A stretch of DNA of 64,000 bases from Oxyruncus cristatus. Its lineage: Eukaryota > Chordata > Aves > Passeriformes > Cotingidae. Positions 13,101 to 22,000 of this stretch are shown piece after piece. The notes under the pieces are model-generated. The model was not told the DNA's origin. It saw nothing but the letters and a program-made list of their open reading frames with translations, and searched no databases. Position numbers and translations under genes: made by a program. Each line of letters opens with the position of its first letter. The stretch's first letter is position 1. The stretch covers positions 769 to 64,768 of the forward strand of contig VXAY01003176.1 of NCBI GenBank assembly GCA_013399855.1, read 5' to 3'.

Positions 13101-16100
13101 TGTTATGTTATTTGGACAGTACCCTTGACCTGTTGATGGAAATGGCAGTACTACGTGGATCTGATACTGAAAAAAGCTGCTAAAAACAGACTGTATGTTC
13201 TTCAAAGCAAAAACGTGGGCATTTGATACCAGATGTCATTGTTTTCCCACGTACAAGCTGTATAGGTTAGCATCATCAGGGAAGTATAGTAAACTTCCAT
13301 GTGAAACATTTTTGCAAATAGCTACCAAGATGTATCACTCAGGTTGATTCTAAATATAGAAAAAACAGCAGAGATGCTAATGACTTACATTTATTAGTAG
13401 AAGGGGCACCAAGGTTAATTAGAGGGGCACCATTGTTAATTAGAATATTGTTTCACTCAACAATAGTACTTGAGTTTAAACAGTAAGGGCATAAAAATGT
13501 TGCTGTATTTGCAACAGCCTTATCTTCATACCTTGCCACTTATGTTTAAGTTATTAAAAGCATTTGCAAATGTTTTATATTGTTAAAAGCTTTAATAGTC
13601 AAAAGCAGTAAATGGCAGTTGGTTTGGCAGTCCAAAACAATGGTACAGCTAAATAGAGGGAATTTTGGAAGTATCCAGAAAGTAGGTGTTTTTTTCATAG
13701 TGGTGCTATACTGTACAGAAATATTTAGTTTTCTGCTTTAGTTTGAGGAACAAATATTTGGGGAATTCATTAATTTCAGTGTTTTATAACACATTTGGAA
13801 TAATAATTTAGGATGGCAGAATCACACCCTGAACTTCTGTTTTTGCATTTAATTTGGTGTAGAGCAAATGTACGGGAGCACATGAGCCTATTTAACGTTT
13901 TCTTTTCCAGTCCAGTGAAATGCCAAAGTTGACAGAGCAGTTGGCAGGACCACTTCGGCAAATGCAGGTAATTAGAAATCTGTCTGTGCTCAGGGTTTAC
14001 ATGAGCAAAATTTATGAGTAATGTATAATAAGTGTATGTTAAAGACCTGAGCTTGGATCATCAGTGAATTTGGCTGTCACTGCATGTGATTTTGCAGTGT
14101 GTAATAATGGGTTATATTGTTTGCAAGAAATCTGTGCTAATTTAGAACATGCCTTTAAAACTTTTATAAGCTTGCTTACTGCACTGTAAATTGTTAGTGC
14201 AGGCAGGCTTAATGTAAATGGTGGCTTACTTTCTGATTCTGAGTAATTTCACCCTAGAAAGGAAACCTCATCCTGTACGCAGTGCCTGATAATGTACAAG
14301 TCTTTCTATCAGTTAAACACTTACTCTGTTTAAGTATATTATAAATTTAAAATATTTTATTTTAAAGGAGTGTGCAAAAAGGATCGCCAAGGTGTCAGCA
14401 GAAGCAAAACTGGAAATTGATGAAGAAAACTACTTAAATTCTTTCAGACCCAACCTAATGGATGTTGTGCATACATGGGCAAATGGAGCTAACTTTGCTC
14501 ACATCTGCAAAATGACTGATGTCTTTGAAGGTAGGTTAATTGTTCTTTAGAAGGTGTGAGATGGTAATTCCACAATGTGGAATGGTAATTCTGAAAACCC
14601 TTATAATAAACTTAGATGTATGCAGGTATCTGCATGGCTAAAATGAAGTTGGGAAAAAAATTATTGACTTCAGATACTAATTTCTAGTTACGCTGTTGAT
14701 AATTGAGAATCTAAGCAGGTTTTTAAAAGAGATATCTCTGCATTTTAAAAACTTTCTGTAAAACTCAGAAATTCTAAGGATTAAGACAAAAGTTAATGTT
14801 TACTTTTTCTAGTTAAAGGGAAAAATACCATGTTCCAAATGCTTGTCATAAAGAAGTACATCTCTTGTGCTTGCCCTCATTATGGTTAAATATTTTATTT
14901 ACCTGGTAACCAGCTGACAGTTCTTCCCTGCTGACTTAATCATGACAGAAGGAAGAAGTGGTAATCAGGTCTCTGTTTTAGATGGTTCATCACAGGAGTG
15001 CAATGCAGATAGTTGTAAAGCCCATATGTAAACTGTCATATGGGTTAATTTGGTTCCTTAAACTGGAGTACAAGAAATTGCCCCTTGAGGAAGAAGACTT
15101 TGTTTTCATTTTTTTATAAGTATGATGAGTTAAAGCCCAGATACTTTGTAAAACAACAAACCACACCCCAGAAGGTCAAACCACAATGAAAAAAATAATT
15201 TCATTTTCTACCAGCTGTATTGAAAGTTGTGAAGAACAGTAGGACGTCTTACAAGTCTGTGTGCAGTGACTGATGCTTGAAAATTCTTTTGATTTTTGAA
15301 GTTGTTACTGTCACTGCTGCCCTGCTTCTCTCAAATGCTGTTGTTTGCAAATGGGAGCCCTTAAAGGAATTCATGCACATAATTCATGCATGTAATCGAA
15401 TGCCTAGACCCAGGAACTTTATGTTGCCTGGGAGCAACAGGAGTCCTGACAGTCTGATTCTGTAGATTGCTCCTATTGCAATGAGTATCTGAGCCTTCCA
15501 TCTGCTGCAGAGGCACCCTGAGTAGGTGGAACACAAAAGTAGCAGTAGATGGCCTAAGTTTTTACATTGACACTTGACTGTTCAGAATACTTTGGGCAGT
15601 AACATCTTCCATTTACCATATATGTACTAAGACTAGTTGGTCACCTTTGTCCTAGTCCATAGTGCCAGCTCCCTGAAAATTAGACCTTATGGGCCTGTTT
15701 TGAGGAAGTCAGCTCTTTTGGCAAGGGTCAATACATGATTTTTCCCTTAATTTTCAATAGGCTGGTTTTCTGTTCAAAAGGAAGGAAAGCCCTTCAGGCA
15801 TCCACTGTTGGTTATGCTTACTTTAAATGCAGTGTGGTATTCCTAAATTCCAGGGTAGTTTGGCCTGGTTAGCCAAGTGATGACAGTGTTTTCCAAATCA
15901 GAATACAAAAGAAGCCCAAGTGCTCCAAGAGCAAGTGTGCTTGCCACACACACTGGAGCAGCGTTGACTCACTAATGAAAAGACATTGTCATTAGGCTGA
16001 AATGTGTGGGTTGGGAATAAATAAAAAAGACGCTTTTTAAAGCTGTTGGGAAGAATGCAAAACAGGTAAGTATCCTATCAATTAACTGCAGTTCAGCTTC

Positions 16101-18505
16101 TTCGTTTTGTGGAAATACAGGCAGTAGTAATTTACTCAAAAAATGCAATTTTTTTTCTCTCACAAAAAAAGTATGTCTGTAACAACCCCAGCTACGCTGC
16201 CTATAAACAAGTATTCCCTGGAATGACAGTTGGGGTCAGCCTTGTAAATGGAGATGAGCAGGATCTTTGACAGCTGAGCCAGGGCCTGCCACAGTGCAGC
16301 GTGACTGTGCTCAGGGGAGCTGTCTGTGGGTCACTTGTGTTGGCTTGTGCGTTGGGTGGGTATTTTCATCTCATGTCACTGCAGTAGGTTTTACAGATTG
16401 CTGCCCTTACACGAAATGTTCTTAATGTAGAAACTGACACGACCTACTAAGGCCATGTGAATGTTTTTTAGAAGTGTTACTTTACTTTTCATGATTTCTC
16501 TCTTTCCCAAGATCTTTGTAGAAAGTTCTTTTCATATAGACAGTTCCTCTCCAGATATTACGCCTTGTCTAGAGGTAGTATTTCACTGAACCACAGAAAG
16601 GTCATACAGTTCGAACCCCCTTCAGTGAGCATCTTCCATTAGATCTGGTTGCTCAGACCCCATCCAACCTGATCCTAAATGTTTCCCGGGGTAGGACATC
16701 CACCAGGTCTTTGTGCAACCTGTTCCTGTGTTCAACCAGCCACATAATAAAAAATCTCTTTCCATTTATGTAGTCTGAATCAGTTCTCAGTTTAAAACCA
16801 TTACCTCTTGCCCTAGCATTGAAGGCTTTACTAAAAAGTCAGTCCCCATCTTTCTTATCGGTCCTTTTAAGTATTGAAAGGCCCACAATAAGGTCTTCCC
16901 AGAGCCTTCTCTTCTTAATGCTAACAAATGCAACTCTCTTAGCCTGTCCTCAGAGAGCAGCTCCATCTCTGATCATTTCTGTGGCCTCATCTGACCTGTT
17001 GATCCTTCCTGGTCCTTCCAGGTCCTTCCTGGATTGGGATCCCAGAGCTGGATGCAGCACTGCAGGTGGGGTCTCACCAGAGCAGAGGGGCAAAATCGCC
17101 TCCCTCTCCCTGCTGCCCATGCTGCTTTTGATGCAGCCTAGGACACATTTGTCTTCCTGGGCTACAAGTGCACATTGCCAGGTCTTGTCCAGCCTCTCAT
17201 GCACCAGCACCCCCAAGTCCTTCTTGTCAGGGCTGCTTCTCAGTCCAGTCATCCCATGACAGTTATCTTGCCTACAGTAATTTTGACTAGATACGAGATG
17301 CTGCTGGAAGAAATGACCAAACAGGATACTGTTTGCTTGTGGCCAGAAGAGCACAAGTGTTTAAGGTCCTTGTGAAACTCGTAGCAGTTACTTAGGCTGA
17401 GCTGCAAGGAAAGTTCCAAGAGAAAGTTCCAAGATGCTTAAAAAAGTCACAGTCGGTTTTGGGTTGCAGTGTGGGAGCTGTGTCAAGACAGAGCTTTATT
17501 ACATTACTGTAATCACGCAATCGAGTGATACAGTGGTCCATGGACTCCTGAGTGGCACAGCAGTAGTAAGGTAGATCACTTACACTATTACTGTCTCTCA
17601 ACAAAACAAACAAAATAGATTGTGGTGCTTCTTGAAGCAGGAAACTTTTTAATCCCCTATTTCCCTATGGTTTTTGAGGGAAGTTTTAAGAAGTACTCAA
17701 AAGAAAAATCCACTAGGAATTACTTAGAGGCCCATAAAGTCCTATGACTAGATAGAGACTGTGAGGCATTTCCTTGAAGCTGTTCCCAAATGCTTGTCCC
17801 TCTGCTATGTTCAGAGAGAAATTTATTGTGCAAATAGAAACCAAGTTTAGGACAAATGGCTGTTCTTACCCTTGGCTTCTAAATAAATTGAACAGGGTTG
17901 AAGAAGGAACCATTACTTTGGTCCTGAACTACCCAGTGACAGGATGTGGCACAAGTGATACAAGTTTTCCCTCACTCTTTATGCAGGTAGCATAATTCGT
18001 TGTATGAGGCGGCTGGAAGAACTGCTTCGGCAGATGTGCCAGGCTGCAAAAGCCATTGGGAACACAGAACTGGAAAACAAATTTGCAGAGGGTATGTATT
18101 TCATTGTCACAGTCTAGAAAGTAATTCTAGAAGGCACATAAAAGAAAAGTGCCAGAGGGGGTAGGCTGCACAGGTAGTGATGGCTAGAAGTGAATTAATT
18201 GGTAATGTAAACTTCTGGTGTAAACTTCAGGGTAAATGGGATCACTGCTCTTGGTTATCTTTCCAGTGATAACATCTGTGTTACAAAGTTTGGCTTAAAG
18301 AGGTAGATAATGAGTTTAACTAAGTTTGTGACTGAAAATGAATGTACGAGGACTTCTATTTAATACTTGTAACATACTTGTAACTGTACTGAAAATAGTG
18401 ATTGTGTCAATTAAGACTGATGGATATTAATACCCTTTTCCTTTTTTAATAGGGATTACAAAAATCAAAAGAGATATTGTGTTTGCTGCAAGCCTTTACC
18501 TGTAA
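3970..18505 (+). CDS. MTREX: MTREX (SKIV2L2/MTR4) exosome RNA helicase, C-terminal 12 exons (partial, spliced)
   Basis: Twelve exons join in one open frame: 3970-4120, 5155-5327, 5603-5671, 8374-8502, 9480-9590, 9913-10101, 11259-11422, 12609-12714, 13911-13967, 14368-14530, 17987-18091 and 18453-18505. Together they are 1470 nt, 489 codons plus stop. The translation is nearly identical to the C-terminal ~490 residues of vertebrate MTREX, a protein of about 1040 residues. MTREX is the Ski2-like DExH RNA helicase that unwinds substrates for the nuclear exosome in the TRAMP, NEXT and PAXT complexes and acts in 5.8S rRNA maturation. The RecA domains with the ATPase motifs lie upstream of the window. 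Present here are the start of the winged helix, the arch with its KOW domain (exons at 5155-9590), and the helical bundle with DSHCT domain (from about 11380). All introns are GT-AG, phases agree, and no frameshift or premature stop is seen. No further MTREX exon was found between 1 and 3969. Confidence 0.97.
4121..5154 (+). other. MTREX: MTREX intron (1.0 kb)
   Basis: GT-AG intron (gtaagt..attatag). No repeat or RNA gene recognised. Confidence 0.9.
5155..5327 (+). CDS. MTREX: MTREX exon 2 of window (arch domain, stalk)
   Basis: The acceptor ..cattatag completes the split AGG codon; the exon ends with GRLVK before gtaatt. It encodes [20 protein letters not shown] and [18 protein letters not shown], the helical entry stalk of the MTR4 arch. 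It differs from the human protein mainly at the start (RVNSLEAQ in place of KVKNSEEQ). Length is 173 nt, ending in phase 0. Confidence 0.96.
5603..5671 (+). CDS. MTREX: MTREX exon 3 of window (KOW domain)
   Basis: A 69-nt phase 0-0 exon encoding [20 protein letters not shown] and NVK, the beta-strand core of the KOW/arch domain. In MTR4 this domain binds structured RNA and arch-interaction-motif partners such as NVL and NRDE2 (family knowledge). Acceptor tttccag, donor gtaaag. Confidence 0.95.
5672..8373 (+). other. MTREX: MTREX intron (2.7 kb)
   Basis: GT-AG intron, AT-rich with many T runs. No recognisable repeat, exon or RNA gene was seen inside. Confidence 0.9.
8374..8502 (+). CDS. MTREX: MTREX exon 4 of window (KOW/arch)
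   Basis: A 129-nt, 43-codon exon in phase 0-0. It encodes [20 protein letters not shown] and a lysine/glutamate-rich loop ending EKGEMQ. It follows the longest MTREX intron in the window except the 3.5-kb one further on (2.7 kb). Acceptor ccctcaacag, donor gttggt, slightly weaker than its neighbours. Confidence 0.95.
8503..9479 (+). other. MTREX: MTREX intron containing a CR1 fragment
   Basis: A 977-nt GT-AG intron. Its only recognised content is the CR1 fragment at 8734-8916. Confidence 0.9.
8734..8916 (-). mobile_element. CR1 LINE 3'-end fragment
   Basis: The + strand has tagaatcgtagaatcattaa, ggttggaaaagagctccaag, tccagggatggtgactccac and ctccctgggcagc, the complement of the CR1 3' end with its terminal ATTCTATGATTCTA-type repeats. 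It is 5'-truncated and antisense to MTREX. Confidence 0.9.
9480..9590 (+). CDS. MTREX: MTREX exon 5 of window (arch return)
   Basis: A 111-nt, 37-codon exon in phase 0-0. It encodes [20 protein letters not shown] and [17 protein letters not shown], the return stalk of the arch. Acceptor tttgatag, donor gtaagc. Confidence 0.96.
9591..9912 (+). other. MTREX: MTREX intron (322 nt)
   Basis: Short GT-AG intron with nothing recognisable inside. Confidence 0.9.
9913..10101 (+). CDS. MTREX: MTREX exon 6 of window (arch exit)
   Basis: A 189-nt, 63-codon exon in phase 0-0. It contains [18 protein letters not shown] and [20 protein letters not shown], both near-invariant in vertebrate MTREX. Acceptor ccttttag, donor gtaaag. 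Confidence 0.96.
10102..11258 (+). other. MTREX: MTREX intron (1.2 kb)
   Basis: GT-AG intron with an (AG)n microsatellite at its start. A minus-strand open frame of 176 codons covers its first part, but it shows no recognisable protein and extends across the exon on the wrong strand. Confidence 0.9.
10143..10164. repeat. (AG)n microsatellite
   Basis: About nine consecutive AG dinucleotides just inside the intron after the MTREX exon at 9913-10101. Confidence 0.9.
11259..11422 (+). CDS. MTREX: MTREX exon 7 of window (helical bundle, DSHCT start)
   Basis: A 164-nt exon, phase 0 in, two bases into a serine codon at the end. It encodes a basic helix ([20 protein letters not shown], then [15 protein letters not shown]) followed by [11 protein letters not shown], which begins the DSHCT domain. 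A strong polypyrimidine tract (tgctcccccag) precedes it; donor gtaagt. Confidence 0.96.
11423..12608 (+). other. MTREX: MTREX intron (1.2 kb)
   Basis: GT-AG intron (gtaagt..tgttttag). No repeat or RNA gene recognised. Confidence 0.9.
12609..12714 (+). CDS. MTREX: MTREX exon 8 of window (DSHCT)
   Basis: A 106-nt exon whose first base completes the split AGT serine. It encodes [20 protein letters not shown] and [15 protein letters not shown], conserved DSHCT helices. Acceptor ttgttttag, donor gtgagt. Confidence 0.96.
12715..13910 (+). other. MTREX: MTREX intron (1.2 kb)
   Basis: GT-AG intron containing a small two-copy tandem repeat at 13402-13443; otherwise nothing recognised. Confidence 0.9.
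13402..13443. repeat. Two-copy 21-bp tandem repeat
   Basis: Units 13402-13422 (aggggcaccaaggttaattag) and 13423-13443 differ at two bases (aag versus att in the middle). Confidence 0.85.
13911..13967 (+). CDS. MTREX: MTREX exon 9 of window (19-codon DSHCT exon)
   Basis: A 57-nt phase 0-0 exon encoding [19 protein letters not shown]. It follows a clear tcttttccag acceptor and precedes gtaatt. It is recognised by conservation as well as by splice-site fit. Confidence 0.95.
13968..14367 (+). other. MTREX: MTREX intron (400 nt)
   Basis: GT-AG intron without recognised content. Confidence 0.9.
14368..14530 (+). CDS. MTREX: MTREX exon 10 of window (DSHCT)
   Basis: A 163-nt exon, phase 0 in, one base over at the end. 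It encodes [20 protein letters not shown] and [15 protein letters not shown]. Several substitutions relative to human cluster in the middle ([20 protein letters not shown]), the least constrained part of the DSHCT domain. Donor gtaggt. Confidence 0.96.
14531..17986 (+). other. MTREX: MTREX intron (3.5 kb) with a CR1 fragment
   Basis: The longest MTREX intron in the window. The only recognised content is the CR1 insertion at about 16582-17262. The rest is unique-looking sequence. Confidence 0.9.
16582..17262 (-). mobile_element. CR1 LINE fragment with ORF2 (reverse transcriptase) C-terminal remnant
   Basis: About 680 nt on the minus strand. At about 17250-16980 a broken frame reads [40 protein letters not shown], which matches the C-terminal end of CR1 ORF2 as recalled (KDLGVLVDEKLD.. 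/ CIKSSMASREREVILPL). After a frame change the 3' UTR follows (ggttgctcagaccccatcca and similar on the + strand). It is 5'-truncated, decayed and antisense to MTREX. Confidence 0.88.
17987..18091 (+). CDS. MTREX: MTREX exon 11 of window (DSHCT)
   Basis: A 105-nt exon completing the split glycine codon and encoding [20 protein letters not shown] and [14 protein letters not shown]. It is preceded by the 3.5-kb intron that holds a CR1 fragment. Acceptor tttatgcag, donor gtatgt. Confidence 0.96.
18092..18452 (+). other. MTREX: Last MTREX intron (361 nt)
   Basis: GT-AG intron (gtatgt..tttttaatag) with no recognised content. Confidence 0.9.
18453..18505 (+). CDS. MTREX: MTREX last coding exon and stop
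   Basis: Completes the split GGG glycine, then encodes [16 protein letters not shown] and stop TAA at 18503-18505. The C-terminal FAASLYL is invariant in MTR4 orthologues, so this is the genuine C-terminus. Confidence 0.97.
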
Positions 18506-18595
18506 AAGAAGTCTTCCAGACACAGTACCATATTCACACAGAGGATGGAACAAGTTCATCAGCTTCACAAGTGACTTCCATGTCAAGTAATTTCT

Positions 18596-18601
18596 TTTAA
18601 T
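18596..18601 (-). promoter_or_regulatory. PLPP1: Candidate PLPP1 polyadenylation signal ATTAAA
   Basis: The + strand reads tttaat at this position (ATTAAA on the minus strand), the second most common poly(A) hexamer. It lies about 305 nt after the PLPP1 stop. Further ATTAAA hexamers occur at about 18445 and 18358 on the same strand, so the true end is uncertain. Confidence 0.4.
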
Positions 18602-18681
18602 GGTGTGTACTTAAACCACAGTTGTTTCAACAAGGCATATACAAACAGCAGTGTATGTAATATAACTTGTTACTGTTTTTC

Positions 18682-18687
18682 AATAAA
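18682..18687 (+). promoter_or_regulatory. MTREX: MTREX polyadenylation signal AATAAA
   Basis: Canonical AATAAA 177 nt after the stop, in the context ttttcaataaaaattt. It is the only canonical signal on the + strand close to the stop. Confidence 0.75.
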
Positions 18688-18905
18688 AATTTACAATTGG
18701 AATAGCTTTTTTCTTTTAAGCAACAGCTATAACCAACAGAAATTTTAAGTTTAGATATACAATAACTGTGGCAGATGTTACTATATACAGGTAAAGTGAG
18801 CATCCAAGAGCAGCAGCAGTCCCTTAAAGGCATTTACTTATATTACATAGTTAAACTTGTGAAGTTGTTTTCTTTCAGAGCAAGACAGGTGATGTGGGTC
18901 ATTCT

Positions 18906-19031
18906 TCATGGTTGATGATTGCTGCCAAAGTGATTTCCATTTGTTGGGGTCTCATGTAGGGTTGTATGGGAATCTTCTTTTGGTTGAAACGTACATCCTC
19001 GCACTTTGAAGAAGTCAGACACATACACAAC
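18906..19031 (-). CDS. PLPP1: PLPP1 exon 6 (C-terminus and stop)
   Basis: On the minus strand the exon starts after ..cccttag with VVYVSDFFK, the end of TM6 and the cytosolic tail. It runs through [11 protein letters not shown] to [21 protein letters not shown] and stop TGA (complement 18906..18908), 42 codons including the stop. The tail segment [11 protein letters not shown] diverges from the mammalian ERTSFKERKEED, while the flanking residues are conserved. Confidence 0.96.
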   Translation of the reverse strand, partial: VVYVSDFFKVRGCTFQPKEDSHTTLHETPTNGNHFGSNHQP

Positions 19032-22000
19032 CTAAGGGAACAAATTAGTGTTATATCCCTGCAGTTGTAAGTCTTTGAAACAACAGTTTTCGCAGAAGGC
19101 AAATTCCATGATCAAGACTAATAGAAAGCTTAATCCGTGTAAAATACTAGAAAATGGCTAGGAAGTCTTGTGTGAAATTCTGACATCTGTTCTTTCAATA
19201 GTTTATCCTTCCATTTCACCATCCCACTGACCACTTAGACACTGATGGTTTAAGCCAAATTCAAGGCCTGTGCTAACCAACTGCTGAGTGCCTTACAGGC
19301 ACTGCTTCATTACAGCAGCCATACTTTGAAGAGCTCTAAATAAGGGAGCAAGGTGTGCTTGCTGAGGGCCTACATTGCAAGTATGGGTAAATTTTTTCTG
19401 TAATTTATATAGAACAGGACAGGAAAGCTTGTGCTTTAGCTGAGGAACTGGGTTCAGTAGTTAGTAACTGTTATTCTCTGGGGTGTCATTCTCACTTGAA
19501 GTTCTTTAAAGCCAGTTAAACCAAGCTTGGCTTCCTCTCTTTGGCAATGCTCACAGCTTCTCCCTTCCCCATACCTGTCTCTCACCCATAAGTCCAGCAC
19601 CTGCAGGCCAACTCTACCAACACAGTCCTTTCCTGCATTCCTTTGAACATAGCACCTCACTTCTTTCACAGCTGGCAGACATCTCCCTGACTATGAGACA
19701 GGTGCCTTGATCCAGTTCTGCAGCTGGCTGCTCACTTCACCAAGGCACACTAGTAGATGATCTGGGTACGGTGCTGCATGGACTGCAATAAATGAGACAC
19801 CTTCTCTCATGACACCTTCCTTACCTACATCACCCCTTCCCCTCCCACTGCAAACCTGAGAACTGCAGAACATCATCTATGGCAGATGAAAGTCTCCCAC
19901 ACTGGCAGCAGGCTTGTGACCCACCAGCTGCTTCAGCCACTGACCACATGAGTTTCAGCTTCCACTTAAATGCTGGATTAGCTCAATTCAATTTAGCAGT
20001 CCAATTGCAGTTGCTTCCCCAGCATGCTCTTGCCTCAGCTCACTGTTTCTGGACAGGAACTCCTCAGTTCTTCCAGGTAAATTTGGGGAGGGGAGGGTTG
20101 GTGGTGGTATGTATTTTTAAAAAAAATTTCCTCACCTTTTAACTCTGTTCACTGTAATGCCACCTTCTGTGGTTTCTTTTATTAACAAGAACCTCTAAGG
20201 TACCTTCTGAACCATCCAACCTCCTTCATTAAACTTGTTTTCCTAATCAAGGTGCCCTCAGCTCTTCAATCCCTGATTTTTCTTACTCCTTGCACTCCTT
20301 TTCATAGAAAATAAGATTTTTGTACAAAAATGAGGGTAAGGTTTCCCAGAACTGCTCCAAGATTTGTTTTGATAACTGATTGCAACAAGTAAACAAAGCT
20401 TTGTCTTGAAATGAACCATACGCTTCTTGAGAAGGGTATGGACTTTAGAAAGCTGACAAAGTATTTATCTTGGACCTGGTTCTTCCCAGCTGAGCTGCAG
20501 TTCTTGGTAACCAAATCCTTCAGTATGACCTCAGTTAGGTTAGCTCCCACCTCTGAACTGTAAGTCTCTGTCTCTTCCCACAAATGAATCAGCCATGGCA
20601 TCCTGGTGACAGTCAGTACAACTGCTGCCACTAAGCCAGGCCTGCTGCAATAAGTTTAGCTGAGTGTCTGTTCCTTAGGATAGCTTTTCACTCACCAGTA
20701 CAGCTAAACTTAACAGGCTCCTTGTTGTGAACACATTTTTTCTACTCAAAATGCACACAAAGAGTGAAGGGCTTTAGTTTCCCATCAGACTGAAAAAACA
20801 GGCTGTGTAGGGTGGCAGAGGCAGACACTTTCTACTCTCCTTTTTCTTCAAGACCTTCCCCCCCATCCCCCATTTACCTTGTACACAGTCCTCTGCTATT
20901 GTACTTGAGATTTAGACTTTGGCTAGAAGCAGAAAGCATGATTTATATATAGAGGCACACATTTTTGCAGTTGACCATTTCCGTCTTGGTTATTTAAAAA
21001 GCTCTTGAGCAGAGACCATTTCATGTTGTCCAACAGCTAAGACTGCCACTTACCTCACTGGGCCAGAGGCTGCCTCACTCCCCAAAGTACTTTTGCTACA
21101 CCCAGTTCACAGAGTTGTTTCCCCACTTCAGCAATTTTTGAAGCATTAGAAACACAGATCTGCTTTCCTCTGAACACAGCCTGCAGTTCTAAGGTGCTGT
21201 TCATAAAAGCAGCATTAACATGTGCACACTCCCTGAGGAATTACTCACAATGAGCACAGCTACCACTGCTCCCTGGATGAGTCCTGTTAAAACATCACTC
21301 CAGTGATGCTTGTAGTCAGAAACACGTGAGAGACCCACGTAGATAGATGCAGCAATGAGCCCAAACTGCATAGTAGGACGTACAAGTCTTGCCCAGTCCC
21401 CTTTCATTCTGGCCTGAAGGTAAAGCTGAAAGAAAAAGAAAAATAGTTATGAAATGCAGTAAACACAGGGGCAGTAAAACTGTGTTGAGTCTGTTTGAAG
21501 AACTGAGTCAAAATTTGCATTGAGAGACATAATATTCAGCTATTCCAGGTGCTTTACTCACAAGTATGCTAAGGCAGAGTTTGATAGTGTTGGGTTTTGT
21601 GTTCTGTATAAGACTATATAACACCATCATGTTGATACTTGTTCTATTTGTCCCAGTGTAACAAATTAGTATTTTCAGGATAAAGGCCCTGGTAATACCA
21701 GAGGCACTTAAGGCTTAAAAAGAATCCAGTGGAAGTAAACCAATATTTTTCTCCTGTATGAACAACAGGAAAGCCTTATAAAAAGAGATTACATTTACTA
21801 TACATAGAGCTGACTTTAAGTTGAAAACTTTAAAAATATTCTCAATTCCACTCCCCTTTTTTAGCCCAATATTCCAGCTATAGCCAAGTAGAAGAACTAA
21901 CTTGATACAATGACTGATAACACCTAGGATCACATTCCTCAGTTGTCACTGGTGTATTTCACGGAGTTCTGTCTGTTCCTCACCCTTTTTAGCTGCATAT

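Larger units (their letters stand above)
18506..18705 (+). other. MTREX: MTREX 3' UTR (end estimated)
   Basis: Sequence from the MTREX stop to roughly 20 nt past the AATAAA signal at 18682-18687. The end is inferred from the signal, not observed. The short UTR fits the family. Confidence 0.7.
18575..18905 (-). other. PLPP1: PLPP1 3' UTR (end estimated)
   Basis: From the PLPP1 stop toward lower coordinates. No AATAAA exists on the minus strand between 18905 and 18506. The nearest acceptable hexamer is ATTAAA at complement(18596..18601), giving a UTR of about 330 nt that would run antisense through the MTREX 3' UTR. The end is inferred. Confidence 0.5.

Noticed and set aside
16819..17259. 146-codon + strand open frame
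   Set aside because: Antisense of the CR1 ORF2/3' UTR fragment.
19879..20142. 87-codon + strand frame in PLPP1 intron 5
   Set aside because: Methionine start and no known similarity; no splice or promoter support; consistent with chance.
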